The notes beneath the pieces were generated by a model. It was not told where the DNA came from and did not search any database. It worked only from the letters and a program-made list of their open reading frames with translations. The position numbers and the translations under genes are program-made. Below, one piece after another: positions 29,315 through 38,574 of a stretch of 64,000 nt of DNA (position 1 is its first letter; each line of letters begins with the position of its first letter). Source of the DNA: Hyphomicrobium_A sp963724945 (GTDB lineage Bacteria; Pseudomonadota; Alphaproteobacteria; Rhizobiales; Hyphomicrobiaceae); the NCBI GenBank assembly GCA_963724945.1, contig CAVRWL010000003.1, positions 2,356,001 through 2,420,000 on the forward strand, written 5' to 3'.

Positions 29315-30214
29315 TCAGCGCGTCCCGGCTCTGCCAGCGGCGGCCGGCGCGGGCTCGAGCAGCGCGTAGCCGGCGAATTTGAGGAACGCGTTGCGGCGCT
29401 TCTTAGAGGCAAACAGCCTGCGCACCGACCACATCAATCTCATGAACGGCGACAACGGCAGCGGCCGGTTGAGCCGCCGGGCCTCCTCGGGCAGGTAGCG
29501 CAGCTCCTTAGAGCGCCAGCCGTGCGCCGCGAAGAAGCCAAACCAATCGTCGGGGAGGAAGCGGAACGGGGCATTGCGCATCTTGCCGCCCATCAGGCGC
29601 TGGCGGTACTTGGCCACCTCGGGGGAGAAGTAGTCGACGATCCAGTAGCACACGTGATCGAGGCCCTTGAGGTCATCGGCAAGGGAGCTCGCCTCCTCGA
29701 CGCTCAGGTAGGGCACCACGCCTTCGGTCAGAACCAGCATCTTTTTGGCGCGCGCATCGAGGCTGGCGAAGAGCTTCCGGCGCTCGGGGCCGTCAGCGAG
29801 GTCGAGCTTCACGCGCGTGAGCGCAAAGCGCGGCTTCTCTTGCGCGAGTGCCTTCTCCTTGAAAGCGATGACGTCGGGATAGTCGACCTCGATCCAGGAG
29901 AGCGTGCTCGGAAGCTGCATGCGATAGGGACGCGTATCGAGGCCGGCACCTAGATTTACAACCGTATCGACCCCCTCGGCCACCGCGCAGCGGATGTAGT
30001 CGTCAATTATGAAGGTGCGGATCGCTAGCGTCCATGCCGTGAAGAACGACTGCGGCATCGCCTCGGCGATCTTCCGTCCGCGCTCTCCGGCAAGACGGGC
30101 GGCAAGAGGGTCGCGGAAGAGCGCGTCGGAGCGCGAGGTCTCCACCGCGCGGTAGTGCGCGACCCAGAAGGCGGTGTCGGAGACGTTCTCGATCAGGGTT
30201 TGTGCCACGCTCAT
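29315..30214 (-). CDS. Class I SAM-dependent methyltransferase, leucine carboxyl methyltransferase (LCMT) family
   Basis: A 299-residue protein of the bacterial LCMT/PPM1-like (TIGR00027-type) methyltransferase family. It shows the RDPLAARLAGERG motif, the SAM-binding VNLGAGLDTRPYRM, the acidic WIEVDYPDVIAFK, and LVLTEGVVPYLSVEEA, all typical. The family transfers a methyl group from S-adenosylmethionine; bacterial members have varied or unknown substrates. The start at 30214 (MSVAQTLIENVSDTAFW) matches the family; 30235 is also open. The C-terminal tail is basic. Confidence 0.87.
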   Translation of the reverse strand: MSVAQTLIENVSDTAFWVAHYRAVETSRSDALFRDPLAARLAGERGRKIAEAMPQSFFTAWTLAIRTFIIDDYIRCAVAEGVDTVVNLGAGLDTRPYRMQLPSTLSWIEVDYPDVIAFKEKALAQEKPRFALTRVKLDLADGPERRKLFASLDARAKKMLVLTEGVVPYLSVEEASSLADDLKGLDHVCYWIVDYFSPEVAKYRQRLMGGKMRNAPFRFLPDDWFGFFAAHGWRSKELRYLPEEARRLNRPLPLSPFMRLMWSVRRLFASKKRRNAFLKFAGYALLEPAPAAAGRAGTR

Positions 30215-30373
30215 CTCCCGGGGGCTGCGTCTCACGCGTGGGCGCTCATAGCAAATTCGGGTGGCGCCCGGCGGGCGCGGAATGTCTCATGCAAAGCTCG
30301 GCCGACGTAGGGCAAACTTGTGCTCGCGCGCCAGGCAGCCCATGTCAGGGCCGGGAATTCGTCATTGAGGGAC

Positions 30374-30379
30374 AGGAGG
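30374..30379 (+). promoter_or_regulatory. Strong ribosome binding site deciding the start at 30386
   Basis: A perfect AGGAGG lies 6 bases upstream of the ATG at 30386 and fixes that start over the longer open frame beginning at 30320. Confidence 0.8.
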
Positions 30380-30385
30380 CCGAAT

Positions 30386-30691
30386 ATGCTCGAGAGGTGG
30401 TGCGCATTCCTCGGCGCAACGGTGGTGCTTTCGTTGAGCGTCGGTGGTGGTGCGGAAGCGGGCATCGTTTGCCGCGAGGGGTTTCAGATCGTTGATGGGA
30501 ACGCCATCTCGACGCCCTACTGCAACGATGCCTACGTGGCAGAGGTGGTGCGGTCCTACGGTCGCGACGTCAGCGACGACGCCGTCCGCAACAGCCCGGC
30601 TCTGAAGGACCAGCTTTGCCGCCAGTTCGGCAGCGACATCCGCATTCAGAACTACTGCAACACCGACAGCGGACACGACGGGAACCACTAG
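30386..30691 (+). CDS. Small exported cysteine-containing protein
   Basis: A 101-residue protein with a signal peptide (MLERWCAFLGATVVLSLSVGGGAEA) and a mature part of about 76 residues holding four cysteines (IVCREGF, TPYCND, QLCRQFG, QNYCNTD), suggesting two disulfides in the periplasm. The pattern IVCREGFQIVDGNAISTPYC recurs in small exported proteins of Hyphomicrobiales in my memory, with no known function. Its stop overlaps the stop of the convergent cytochrome gene. Confidence 0.7.
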   Translation: MLERWCAFLGATVVLSLSVGGGAEAGIVCREGFQIVDGNAISTPYCNDAYVAEVVRSYGRDVSDDAVRNSPALKDQLCRQFGSDIRIQNYCNTDSGHDGNH

Positions 30692-31017
30692 CGCTCAGAC
30701 CGGCGCGCGGGCTTCGGCAGCGAGGAAAAGTAGGCGGTGAGCGCCGCCGTCTCAGTTTCGTCGAGCGATTTTGCGACCGAGACCATGATGGGATTGGTCT
30801 TGCGGCCTGCACGGAAGTCGGCAAGCAGCGCGGAAAGCTCCGCGGCTGGGCGCCCGGCGAGGGCGGGGATCGCGTTCCCTGCACCGTCGGAACGGTGACA
30901 CGCGGTGCATTCCTGCGCGAGATGCCGGCCATAGGCCAATGGCCTGTCGGCACCCGCGGCGGCGGCACCGGCGCTAAGCCCGAGCGCTAGCAAGATTGCG
31001 GCCGCAGACCGGGCCAT
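30688..31017 (-). CDS. Class I c-type cytochrome, FccA/SoxE-like
   Basis: A 109-residue monoheme cytochrome c. A signal peptide (MARSAAAILLALGLSAGAAAA) is followed by CTACH (Cys37, Cys40, His41) and a likely axial Met78 in KTNPIMVSVAKSL. The segment GNAIPALAGRPAAELSALLADFRAGRK resembles the cytochrome subunit of flavocytochrome c sulfide dehydrogenase. It could accept electrons from the FccB protein encoded about 2.7 kb away, but this is inference, because the two are not in one operon. The start at 31017 is chosen for its signal peptide over a longer open frame. Confidence 0.85.
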   Translation of the reverse strand: MARSAAAILLALGLSAGAAAAGADRPLAYGRHLAQECTACHRSDGAGNAIPALAGRPAAELSALLADFRAGRKTNPIMVSVAKSLDETETAALTAYFSSLPKPARRSER

Positions 31018-31300
31018 GATGCGCGTCCTTCCGGCAACGTGGCGGCGCACCGGAAAGTCCCCCCGGACAGCAGCCTTCGCGTTTCTCCTTTCGCACAGAA
31101 ACGCGCTATAGTGGACGCCGATCAAGGGCCGGGACGGCCGCAGGAACAGCACTCAAGACGGCCCAATGCTATGGGTCGCGGACGGTATTTGGAACCCGCT
31201 GCAAGCTTGCGTTGCGCTTAACGCCAACGAAACGTGCCACAATTAGCTTGTGTCAAATTTCGCGCCCATCCACGGCGCGGCCCGCGGAGGCATTCGAAGG

Positions 31301-33782
31301 ATGGTTGAGGTCCTCTTTTGCTTAGGCGTACTGGCGGGCGTGGTGGCGCTCGGCATGTACAAGGCGCCGTTGTGGCTGTGGGCGGCGGCCCTGGCGCTCG
31401 CAGCGCTCCTCTGGCAATCCGCGATCCACGGGCACATGGGCCTCTTCGGGTTCCTGTTGTGGCTGTTTGCGCTCGCCTTCACGGCGCTCGCCGTTCCCGA
31501 CATCCGCCGCGCGCTCCTCATCGCGCCGGCCTTCAGGCTCGTCAAGGACACGATGCCCAAGGTGTCGGACACCGAGGCGCAGGCGCTGGAAGCCGGCACC
31601 GTCGGCTTCGACGCGGAGCTGTTCTCCGGAACCCCCGATTGGGACAAGCTGCGCTCGATCGCCCCGATCGTGCTCTCGGCCGAGGAGCAGGCCTTCCTCG
31701 ACGGGCCGACGGACGAGCTCTGCCGCATGATCGACGACTGGCAGGTGCGCCACACGATGCGCGAGGTGCCCGACGAGATCTGGGACTTCGTGAAGAAGCA
31801 CGGCTTCCTCGGCATGCTCATCTCCAAGGAGCACGGTGGCTTGGGCTTCTCGGCGCAGGCGCAGTCGCTCATCATCGGCAAGATCGCCTCGCGCTCGCCG
31901 GACGTCGTCACCATCGTCATGGTGCCGAACTCGCTGGGGCCGGGCGAGCTCATCGAGAAGTACGGCACCGAGCGCCAGAAGAGCTACTACCTGCCGCGGC
32001 TTGCCCGCGGCGATGAGATCCCCTGCTTCTCGCTGACCGGGCCGACGTCGGGCTCGGATGCGGCAACGATGCGCGACATCGGCACTATCGTGCGCGGCGA
32101 GCATGATGATGCCGTCGGCATCCGCCTTTCCTGGGACAAGCGCTACATCACGCTCGGTCCCAAGGCGACGCTCGTCGGGCTCGCGTTCCGCGCCTTCGAC
32201 CCCGACAACATTCTCGGCCGCGGCGAAAATCTCGGCATCACGCTGGCGCTGATCCCGGCGAACCATCCCGGCGTCGAGATCGGCCGCCGGCACCTGCCCT
32301 CGGGCAACGCGTTCCCCAACGGCCCCAACTGGGGCAAGAACGTGTTCATTCCCATCGACTGGGTGATCGGCGGGGAGAAGATGGTGGGCCAGGGCTGGCG
32401 CATGCTCATGGAATGCCTCGCCGCGGGGCGTGCGATCTCGCTGCCGTCCTCGGCGACCGCCGGCACCAAGGCGATGCTGCGCTTTACCTCCGCCTACGGC
32501 CGCATCCGCAAGCAGTTCGGGCTTCCGGTGGCGCGCATGGAGGGCGTGGAAGAGCCCTTAGCGCGCATGATCGAGGCGGCGTACGCGAACGAGGCGGCGC
32601 GCGCGGTGACCGCGGCGATGGTGGCGCGCGGGGAGCGACCCTCGGTGATCTCGGCCTTGATGAAGTACCAGACGACCGAGCGCATGCGCCGGTCCGTCAA
32701 CGACGCCTTCGACATCCACGGCGGGCGCGCCATCTGCGATGGACCGTCGAACTACCTGCAGTCGGCCTATCAGATGGTGCCCGTCGGCATCACGGTCGAA
32801 GGGGCAAACATCCTTACGCGCACGCTGATCACCTTCGCGCAGGGCGCGCTGCGCTCCCACCCCTACCTCTACCGCGAGATTCAGGCGGTGCAGGATCCCG
32901 AATTCAGAGCGCGGAGAAGACGCGTTCGCGGCGGCCTTCTCCGACCACATCGCCTTTTCGGTGTCGAACGCGACGGGGGCCTTCTTCCACAACATCACCG
33001 GCGGCCATTTCGTGGCCACGCCCGATGAGGCCTACGAGATGGCGTACTGGTACGGCCAGCTCGGGCGTGCGGCTCGCAACTTCGCGTTCGTCGCCGATCT
33101 GACGGTCGCTGTGCTCGGGGGCGCCCTGAAGATGAAGCAGAAGATCTCCGGTCGGCTCGCCGACGCGCTCTCCGAGCTCTACTTCCTCGCCTGCGTCCTG
33201 AAGCGCTACGAGGATGACGGACGCCTGTCGAGCGACCGCGAAATCGTCGCGCTCGCCGCCGCCAACGGGCTCTATCGCTTCCAGGAGGCGCTGCGCGGCG
33301 TCATCGACAATTTCCCCAACGCGCCCGCGCGCTGGGCCATGCGCGCCATCGTGCTCCCGCTCGGCAGCCCTTACCGGCCGGCGCGGGACGCAGTCTCACA
33401 TCGCGTCGTCAAGCTCGTGCTCGAGGCGCCCGAGGTGCGCGATCGTCTGACGCGGCACATCTACGTCTCCAAGGACCCCGACGATCCGACCGGCCTCTTG
33501 GAGGTCACTTTGGCGAAGGTCGTCGCCGCCGAGGAGGCCGAGAAGAAGCTCGAGCGCGCCGTCCGTGCCGGCACGCTGCGCCGCTTCCATGGCATCGACT
33601 GGATCGGCGAGGCGATGGCGAAGGGGATCGTGACCGAGAGCGAGGGGCAACTGCTGCGCGAGGTGGAGGCGCTCGTTGCCCGCGTGATCGCGGTCGATCA
33701 CTTTGATCCGGCCGAGGTGAAGCCCAACTATGGGGGTGTAGGTCACAATTCGCGCGGCGTAGAGAGCGCCGCCGCGGAGTAG
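31301..33782 (+). CDS. fadE: FadE-type acyl-CoA dehydrogenase, with an apparent one-base frameshift
   Basis: A large FadE-type acyl-CoA dehydrogenase that makes trans-2-enoyl-CoA in beta-oxidation. It has two N-terminal membrane helices (VLFCLGVLAGVVALG; AAALALAALLW), the dehydrogenase domain (GFLGMLISKEHGGLGFSAQA, CFSLTGPTSGSDA, DIHGGRAICDGP) and a C-terminal DUF1974-like domain (SDHIAFSVSNATGAFFHN onward). Between about 32903 and 32915 one extra base breaks the frame after VQDPEF; removing it gives RGEDAFAAAFSDHIAF and an 826-residue protein, the normal size. The ATG at 31301 follows CGGAGG; a GTG at 31250 is the alternative. It heads the fadE-fadJ-fadI-cfa run. Confidence 0.9.
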
Positions 33783-33861
33783 ACTGGCAACGAGCGCCTC
33801 TTGACGCGCCCGCGGCTTGCGGCGCTAGGAGGAGTGGAGCCCCGTGCGGAGAGGATTTTGC

Positions 33862-35865
33862 ATGTTCAAGGCCGTGTCGAAGCCGCTTCCCGACCTCAAG
33901 GACTGGCGCCTCATGGTCGACCAGTGGGGAATCGCCTGGGCCGAGCTCGACCGCGAGGGCGAGAGCCAGAACTCGCTCGGGCGCCGTCCGCTCGAGGAGT
34001 TGGCGCAGATCGTCGAGAAGGTGGAGGAGGGCGCGCGCGGCCGTGAGATCCGCGGGCTCGTCATCTCGTCCGGCAAGGAGCGGGGCTTCATCGTCGGCGC
34101 CGACATCCGCGAGTTCGCCGATTTGACGAGCGAGATGGACGTCATCGACAAGCTGCGCCCCGTTACCGCGCTGTTCGACCGCATCGAGCGGCTGCCCGTT
34201 CCGGTCGTGTGCGCCATCAACGGCTTTTGTCTCGGCGGCGGGCTCGAGCTCGCGCTTGCCTGCCACTACAGGATCGCAACGCGCGACCCTTCAACAAAGC
34301 TCGGCTTCCCCGAGATCAAGCTCGGCATCTTCCCCGGCTTTAATGGAACCGCGCGCTCGATCCGCCAGGCCGGCGCGCCCGCCGCCATGAAAACGATGCT
34401 GACCGCGAAGATGCTCAGTGCCTCGGCCGCGCGCGGTATTGGCATTGTCGACGAGCTCGTCGCGGCCCGCGGCTCGCTTTTGTGGGCCGCGCGCAAGGCG
34501 ATCCTGCGCAAGCGCAACTCGAAGCCGGCGGGACTGGCAAAGTCGGTGTTCTCCATGTGGCCGGCGCGCGGTCTCGTGGCCGCGCGCATGCGCAGCGAGA
34601 CGCGCAAGAAGGTGCGCGAGGACCACTATCCCGCGCCCTTCCGGCTGATCGATCTCTTCGAGCGCTACGGCGGCAACGAGGAGGCGATGAAGGCGGCCGA
34701 GACGCGCGCCTTCGCCCCGCTCATGGTATCGGAGCAGTCCAAGAACCTGCGCCGCGTGTTCTGGCTGTCCGAATTGCTCAAAGGCCAGGCGCCCAAGAAG
34801 TTTCCCTGGCGGCCTTCTCGCGTGCACGTCATCGGCGCCGGCACCATGGGCGCCGACATCGCCGGCTGGTGCGTCGCCTCCGGCATGCAAGTGACGCTGC
34901 AGGACATCTCGCCAGAGCAGATCGAGAAGGGCATCGCCGCGCAAGGCAAGCTCTTTGCCCGCAAGTTCAAGGCCAAGCCGCAGCGCGATGCGGCAAGAGC
35001 GCGCCTCATCGCCGACCCCAACGGCGACGGGCTTGCCCGCGCCGACGTCGTCATCGAGGCGATCGTGGAGAACCTCGAGATCAAGCAGAAGGTCCTGAAA
35101 GAGATCGAGGGCAAGCTGAAATCGGACGCGCTGCTCGCCACCAACACCTCATCGTTGATGATCGAGGATATCGCCGCAGGGCTGCCTGATCCCGGGCGCC
35201 TCATCGGGCTGCACTTCTTCAATCCCGTCGCCTTGATGCCGCTCGTGGAGGTGGTGCGCGGGTCTTCGAGCCGCGAGGACGAGGTCAAGCGCGGGGCGGC
35301 GTTCGTCGCCGCGATCGACAAGTTCCCGCTGATCACCAAGAGCGTTCCGGGCTTCCTCGTCAACCGCGTGCTGACCCCCTACATGTTCGGCGCCATGCAA
35401 CGGTTGGAGACGGGCGAGGACAAGGAGCGCATCGACGAGGCCGCGCGCACGTTCGGCATGCCGATGGGGCCGATCGAGCTCGCCGACGCCGTCGGCCTCG
35501 ATGTTTGCGCGCACGTGGCGCGGATCCTCAAGTTCCCCTCCGAGGGCTCCCAGCTCAGCCGCCTCGTCGCGGCGGGCAAGCTCGGCAAGAAGACGGGCGA
35601 GGGCTTCTATGCGTGGAAGGACGGCAAGGTCGAGAAGTCCGAGCGGACCTTCGACGGGGCTGAGATGGAACGGCTCGGGCGCGAGCTCGTCGAGCCGATG
35701 ATCGTGGAGGCGCAGCGCTGCCTCGACGAGCACGTCGTGGAGAACGCCGACCTCGTGGATGCCGGCGTCATCTTCGGCACCGGCTTTGCCCCGTTCCGCG
35801 GCGGCCCGCTGCACTACAAGACTGCGCATGCGCTCACGGCGCCCGAGCGCGCCGCGGCGGAATGA
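33862..35865 (+). CDS. fadJ: Multifunctional enoyl-CoA hydratase / 3-hydroxyacyl-CoA dehydrogenase
   Basis: A 667-residue beta-oxidation enzyme. The N-terminal crotonase domain (about 1-190) contains GRRPLEELAQIVEK, GFIVGADIREF (oxyanion hole) and INGFCLGGGLELALACHYR. The dehydrogenase domain begins HVIGAGTMGADIAGWCVASG (NAD-binding GxGxxG) near residue 323 and includes NTSSLMIEDIA, LIGLHFFNPVALMPLVEVVRG (catalytic His) and a C-terminal domain. It hydrates enoyl-CoA and oxidises the 3-hydroxy product. The ATG at 33862 follows GGAGAGGA; a GTG at 33844 is less likely. It lies 79 bases after fadE and 27 before fadI. Confidence 0.95.
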   Translation: MFKAVSKPLPDLKDWRLMVDQWGIAWAELDREGESQNSLGRRPLEELAQIVEKVEEGARGREIRGLVISSGKERGFIVGADIREFADLTSEMDVIDKLRPVTALFDRIERLPVPVVCAINGFCLGGGLELALACHYRIATRDPSTKLGFPEIKLGIFPGFNGTARSIRQAGAPAAMKTMLTAKMLSASAARGIGIVDELVAARGSLLWAARKAILRKRNSKPAGLAKSVFSMWPARGLVAARMRSETRKKVREDHYPAPFRLIDLFERYGGNEEAMKAAETRAFAPLMVSEQSKNLRRVFWLSELLKGQAPKKFPWRPSRVHVIGAGTMGADIAGWCVASGMQVTLQDISPEQIEKGIAAQGKLFARKFKAKPQRDAARARLIADPNGDGLARADVVIEAIVENLEIKQKVLKEIEGKLKSDALLATNTSSLMIEDIAAGLPDPGRLIGLHFFNPVALMPLVEVVRGSSSREDEVKRGAAFVAAIDKFPLITKSVPGFLVNRVLTPYMFGAMQRLETGEDKERIDEAARTFGMPMGPIELADAVGLDVCAHVARILKFPSEGSQLSRLVAAGKLGKKTGEGFYAWKDGKVEKSERTFDGAEMERLGRELVEPMIVEAQRCLDEHVVENADLVDAGVIFGTGFAPFRGGPLHYKTAHALTAPERAAAE

Positions 35866-35892
35866 CTTGAACGTTAGAGCGAGGGCGGAAGC

Positions 35893-37200
35893 ATGCAGCA
35901 ATTCTTGCGGCGCGTGGCGGTCATCGGCGGAATGCGCATTCCCTTCTGCCGCTCCAACACGTTCTATGCCGATCTGTCCAATCTCGAGATGATGACGGGC
36001 GCGCTCGATGCGCTCGTCGATCGCTACAACCTCAAGGGCGAGCACATCGACGAGGTGACGGGCGGCGCCGTCGTCACCCACTCCAAGGATTTCAATTTGA
36101 CGCGCGAAGCGGTGCTCGGCACGCGCCTCAGCCCGTCGACGCCCGGCATCACCATCATGCAGGCCTGCGGCACGAGCCTGCAGGGCGCGCTCGGCAGCGC
36201 GGCCAAGATCGCGGCGGGCGAGATCGATTGCGCCATCGCCGTCGGCTCCGATACCACCTCGGATGCCCCGATCGTCATCTCCAAGAAGCTGGCGCAGCGC
36301 CTGACCAAGGCCTCCATGCAGAAATCGACGCTGGACAAGCTCAAGGTGTTCAAGGGCTTCTCGCCGGCCGAGCTCATCCCCAAGCCGCCGTCGGTGACCG
36401 AGCCGCGCACCGGATTGTCGATGGGCGAGCATGCCGAGCTGATGGCGCAGGTGTGGGACATCAGCCGCGCCGATCAGGACGCCTTCGCGCTCGAGAGCCA
36501 TAAGAAGGCGGCAGAGGCCTACCGCTCGGGCTACATGGACGACCTCGTGCAGCCGTTCTCCGGCGTGTTCCGCGACAACAACATTCGCGCGGACGCCACT
36601 TTGGAGAAGCTCGCGACCTTGAAGACCGCCTTCGACAGAAGCGAGCGCGGCACGTTGACGGCTGCCAACTCCACGCCGCTGACCGACGGTGCGGCTGCCG
36701 TGCTCATCGCCTCGGAGGAGTGGGCGCAAAAGCGCGGGCTTCCCGTGCTGGCCTACCTGACGTACTCGCAGACGGCCGCCAACGATTTCGTGGGCGGGGA
36801 CGGGCTGCTGATGGCGCCGACGATCGCGGTGTCGAAGATGCTCGAGCGCGCCGGGCTGAAATTGCAGGACTTCGATCTCTACGAGCTGCACGAGGCGTTC
36901 GCCGCGCAGGTGCTGGCGACGCTCAAAGCCTGGGAGGACCCGGCCTATTGCAAGGAGCGGCTCGGACGGCCGGAGCCCTTGGGATCGATCGACCGAGCAA
37001 AGCTCAACATCCGCGGCTCCTCCATCGCCTTCGGGCATCCCTTCGCGGCCACCGGCGCGCGCATCATCGCCAACCTCGCCAAGCTGTTGTCGGAGCGCGG
37101 CGGCGGCCGCGGTCTCATCTCCATCTGCACGGCCGGCGGTATGGGCGTCGCCGCGATCATGGAGACGCGCGACGCCGCCGAGATGCACCAGGCGGCGTGA
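35893..37200 (+). CDS. fadI: Acetyl-CoA C-acyltransferase (FadI-type thiolase)
   Basis: A 435-residue thiolase completing beta-oxidation by cleaving 3-ketoacyl-CoA. The nucleophilic Cys92 lies in ITIMQACGTSLQGAL; the active-site histidine and second cysteine lie in SIAFGHPFAATGARI and ISICTAGGMG. The segment LYELHEAFAAQVLA is also characteristic. Length and the RVAVIGGMRIPFCRSNTFY start match the FadI group that pairs with FadJ. An AGCGAGGGCGGAAGC site precedes the ATG. Confidence 0.95.
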   Translation: MQQFLRRVAVIGGMRIPFCRSNTFYADLSNLEMMTGALDALVDRYNLKGEHIDEVTGGAVVTHSKDFNLTREAVLGTRLSPSTPGITIMQACGTSLQGALGSAAKIAAGEIDCAIAVGSDTTSDAPIVISKKLAQRLTKASMQKSTLDKLKVFKGFSPAELIPKPPSVTEPRTGLSMGEHAELMAQVWDISRADQDAFALESHKKAAEAYRSGYMDDLVQPFSGVFRDNNIRADATLEKLATLKTAFDRSERGTLTAANSTPLTDGAAAVLIASEEWAQKRGLPVLAYLTYSQTAANDFVGGDGLLMAPTIAVSKMLERAGLKLQDFDLYELHEAFAAQVLATLKAWEDPAYCKERLGRPEPLGSIDRAKLNIRGSSIAFGHPFAATGARIIANLAKLLSERGGGRGLISICTAGGMGVAAIMETRDAAEMHQAA

Positions 37201-37263
37201 GGGCTCGACAGGCTCGGCGCGGTATGCCACGCACCCGCAACGGACCGGCATGACGGGTGCGCA

Positions 37264-38574
37264 ATGAAGAACGACAAGGACGCGCGGCGGCTCGAAGCGG
37301 CACGCGGGCTCGCCGCCGAGCTTGCCGGCAAGCTCGACCTCAACGCGTCGCTGAAGCTGTGGGACGGCTCGCGCACGCCGCTGGGGTCGAACGTCACCGG
37401 CCCCTTCGAGATCGCAATTGCCTCGCCCGGCGTCATCGGCTCGCTTCTGCGCCGGCCCACCCTCGACAACTTCATCCGCCACTACGTGCAGAAGGGCATC
37501 GACTTCTCCGGCGGCACGCTGATCGATCTGGGGTCTGAGCTCAACCGGGCTGAGCGCTCGGTGAAGCTCAAAGGGCGCGAGGCGCTGGCGCTCGCGATGA
37601 GGCTCTCGGCCTTTCTCTTGGCGCGCGGCGAGACCACCCAAGACGATCAAGGCTTTGGCGGCGACATCATCGGCAAGAAGCGCAAGCGCGAGGACAACAA
37701 GGACTACATCCAGTTCCACTACGACCTCTCCGACGACTTCTACGCGCTCTTTCTCGATCCGGAGATGGTCTATTCCTGCGCCTACTTCACGGACTGGGGC
37801 AACACAATCGCCCAAGCTCAAGCCGACAAGCTGGAGATGATCTGTCGGAAATTGCGCCTGAAGCCGGGCGAGCGCTTTCTCGACATCGGTTGCGGCTGGG
37901 GCGGGCTCGTCTGCCACGCGGCTAAGACCTACGGCGTCACCGCGCACGGCATCACGCTGTCGCAGAACCAGCTCGAATACGCGCGCGCGAAAGTGAAGCG
38001 GCTGGGGCTTGCCGACCGCGTGACGATTGCGCTTATGGATTACTCGGGCGTGACGGGCGCATTCGACAAGATCGCCTCGATCGGCATGTACGAGCACATC
38101 GGCTTGAAAAACATCCCCGCCTACATGGCGAAGATGCAGAGCCTGCTTACGCGTGATGGCCTCTTCCTCAACCACGCGATTTCGCGCCGCGCGCCCAAAG
38201 AGGGCTGGCTCAAGCGGCGTATGCGGCCCGAGCAGAAGGCGATCGCCAAGTACATCTTTCCCGGCGGCGAGCTCGACGACATCGGGCACTCGCTTGTCGC
38301 CATGGAGCGCGCCGGCTTCGAGATCCAGGACGTGGAAGCCTGGCGGCTGCATTATGCGCTGACGTGTAAGCTGTGGTGCGAGCGGCTGACGGCGGAGCGC
38401 GCGCGCGCAATCGCGTTCGTGGGCGAGGAGAAGTACCGCATCTGGGTAGCGTATTTGGCGGGGGTGTCGCTCGCCTTCTCGCGCGGCACGCTCAGGATCT
38501 TCCAGACGCTGGTGTCGAAGTCGGCCAAGCGGCCCCCGGCGACGCCGCCCACCCGCGCCGACCTCTACCGCTAA
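37264..38574 (+). CDS. cfa: Cyclopropane-fatty-acyl-phospholipid synthase family methyltransferase
   Basis: A 436-residue CFA synthase that adds a methylene bridge from S-adenosylmethionine to unsaturated acyl chains of membrane lipids. It has HYDLSDDFYALFLDPEMVYSCAYF, the SAM site FLDIGCGWGGLVCHAAKTYG, the ITLSQNQLEYARAK segment and SIGMYEHIGLKNIPAYM. The upstream domain (LNASLKLWDGSRTPLG) is the lipid-binding part. It follows fadI by 63 bases and appears to be the last gene of the fad run; its last 4 bases overlap the convergent fadD. Confidence 0.93.
   Translation: MKNDKDARRLEAARGLAAELAGKLDLNASLKLWDGSRTPLGSNVTGPFEIAIASPGVIGSLLRRPTLDNFIRHYVQKGIDFSGGTLIDLGSELNRAERSVKLKGREALALAMRLSAFLLARGETTQDDQGFGGDIIGKKRKREDNKDYIQFHYDLSDDFYALFLDPEMVYSCAYFTDWGNTIAQAQADKLEMICRKLRLKPGERFLDIGCGWGGLVCHAAKTYGVTAHGITLSQNQLEYARAKVKRLGLADRVTIALMDYSGVTGAFDKIASIGMYEHIGLKNIPAYMAKMQSLLTRDGLFLNHAISRRAPKEGWLKRRMRPEQKAIAKYIFPGGELDDIGHSLVAMERAGFEIQDVEAWRLHYALTCKLWCERLTAERARAIAFVGEEKYRIWVAYLAGVSLAFSRGTLRIFQTLVSKSAKRPPATPPTRADLYR

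Noticed and set aside
35149..38352. Very long minus-strand open frame (over 1000 codons) across fadJ, fadI and cfa
   Set aside because: It is the antisense shadow of three clear enzymes on the plus strand; high GC with codon third-position bias leaves such frames open. Its sequence is rich in Arg, His, Asp and Val without any domain.
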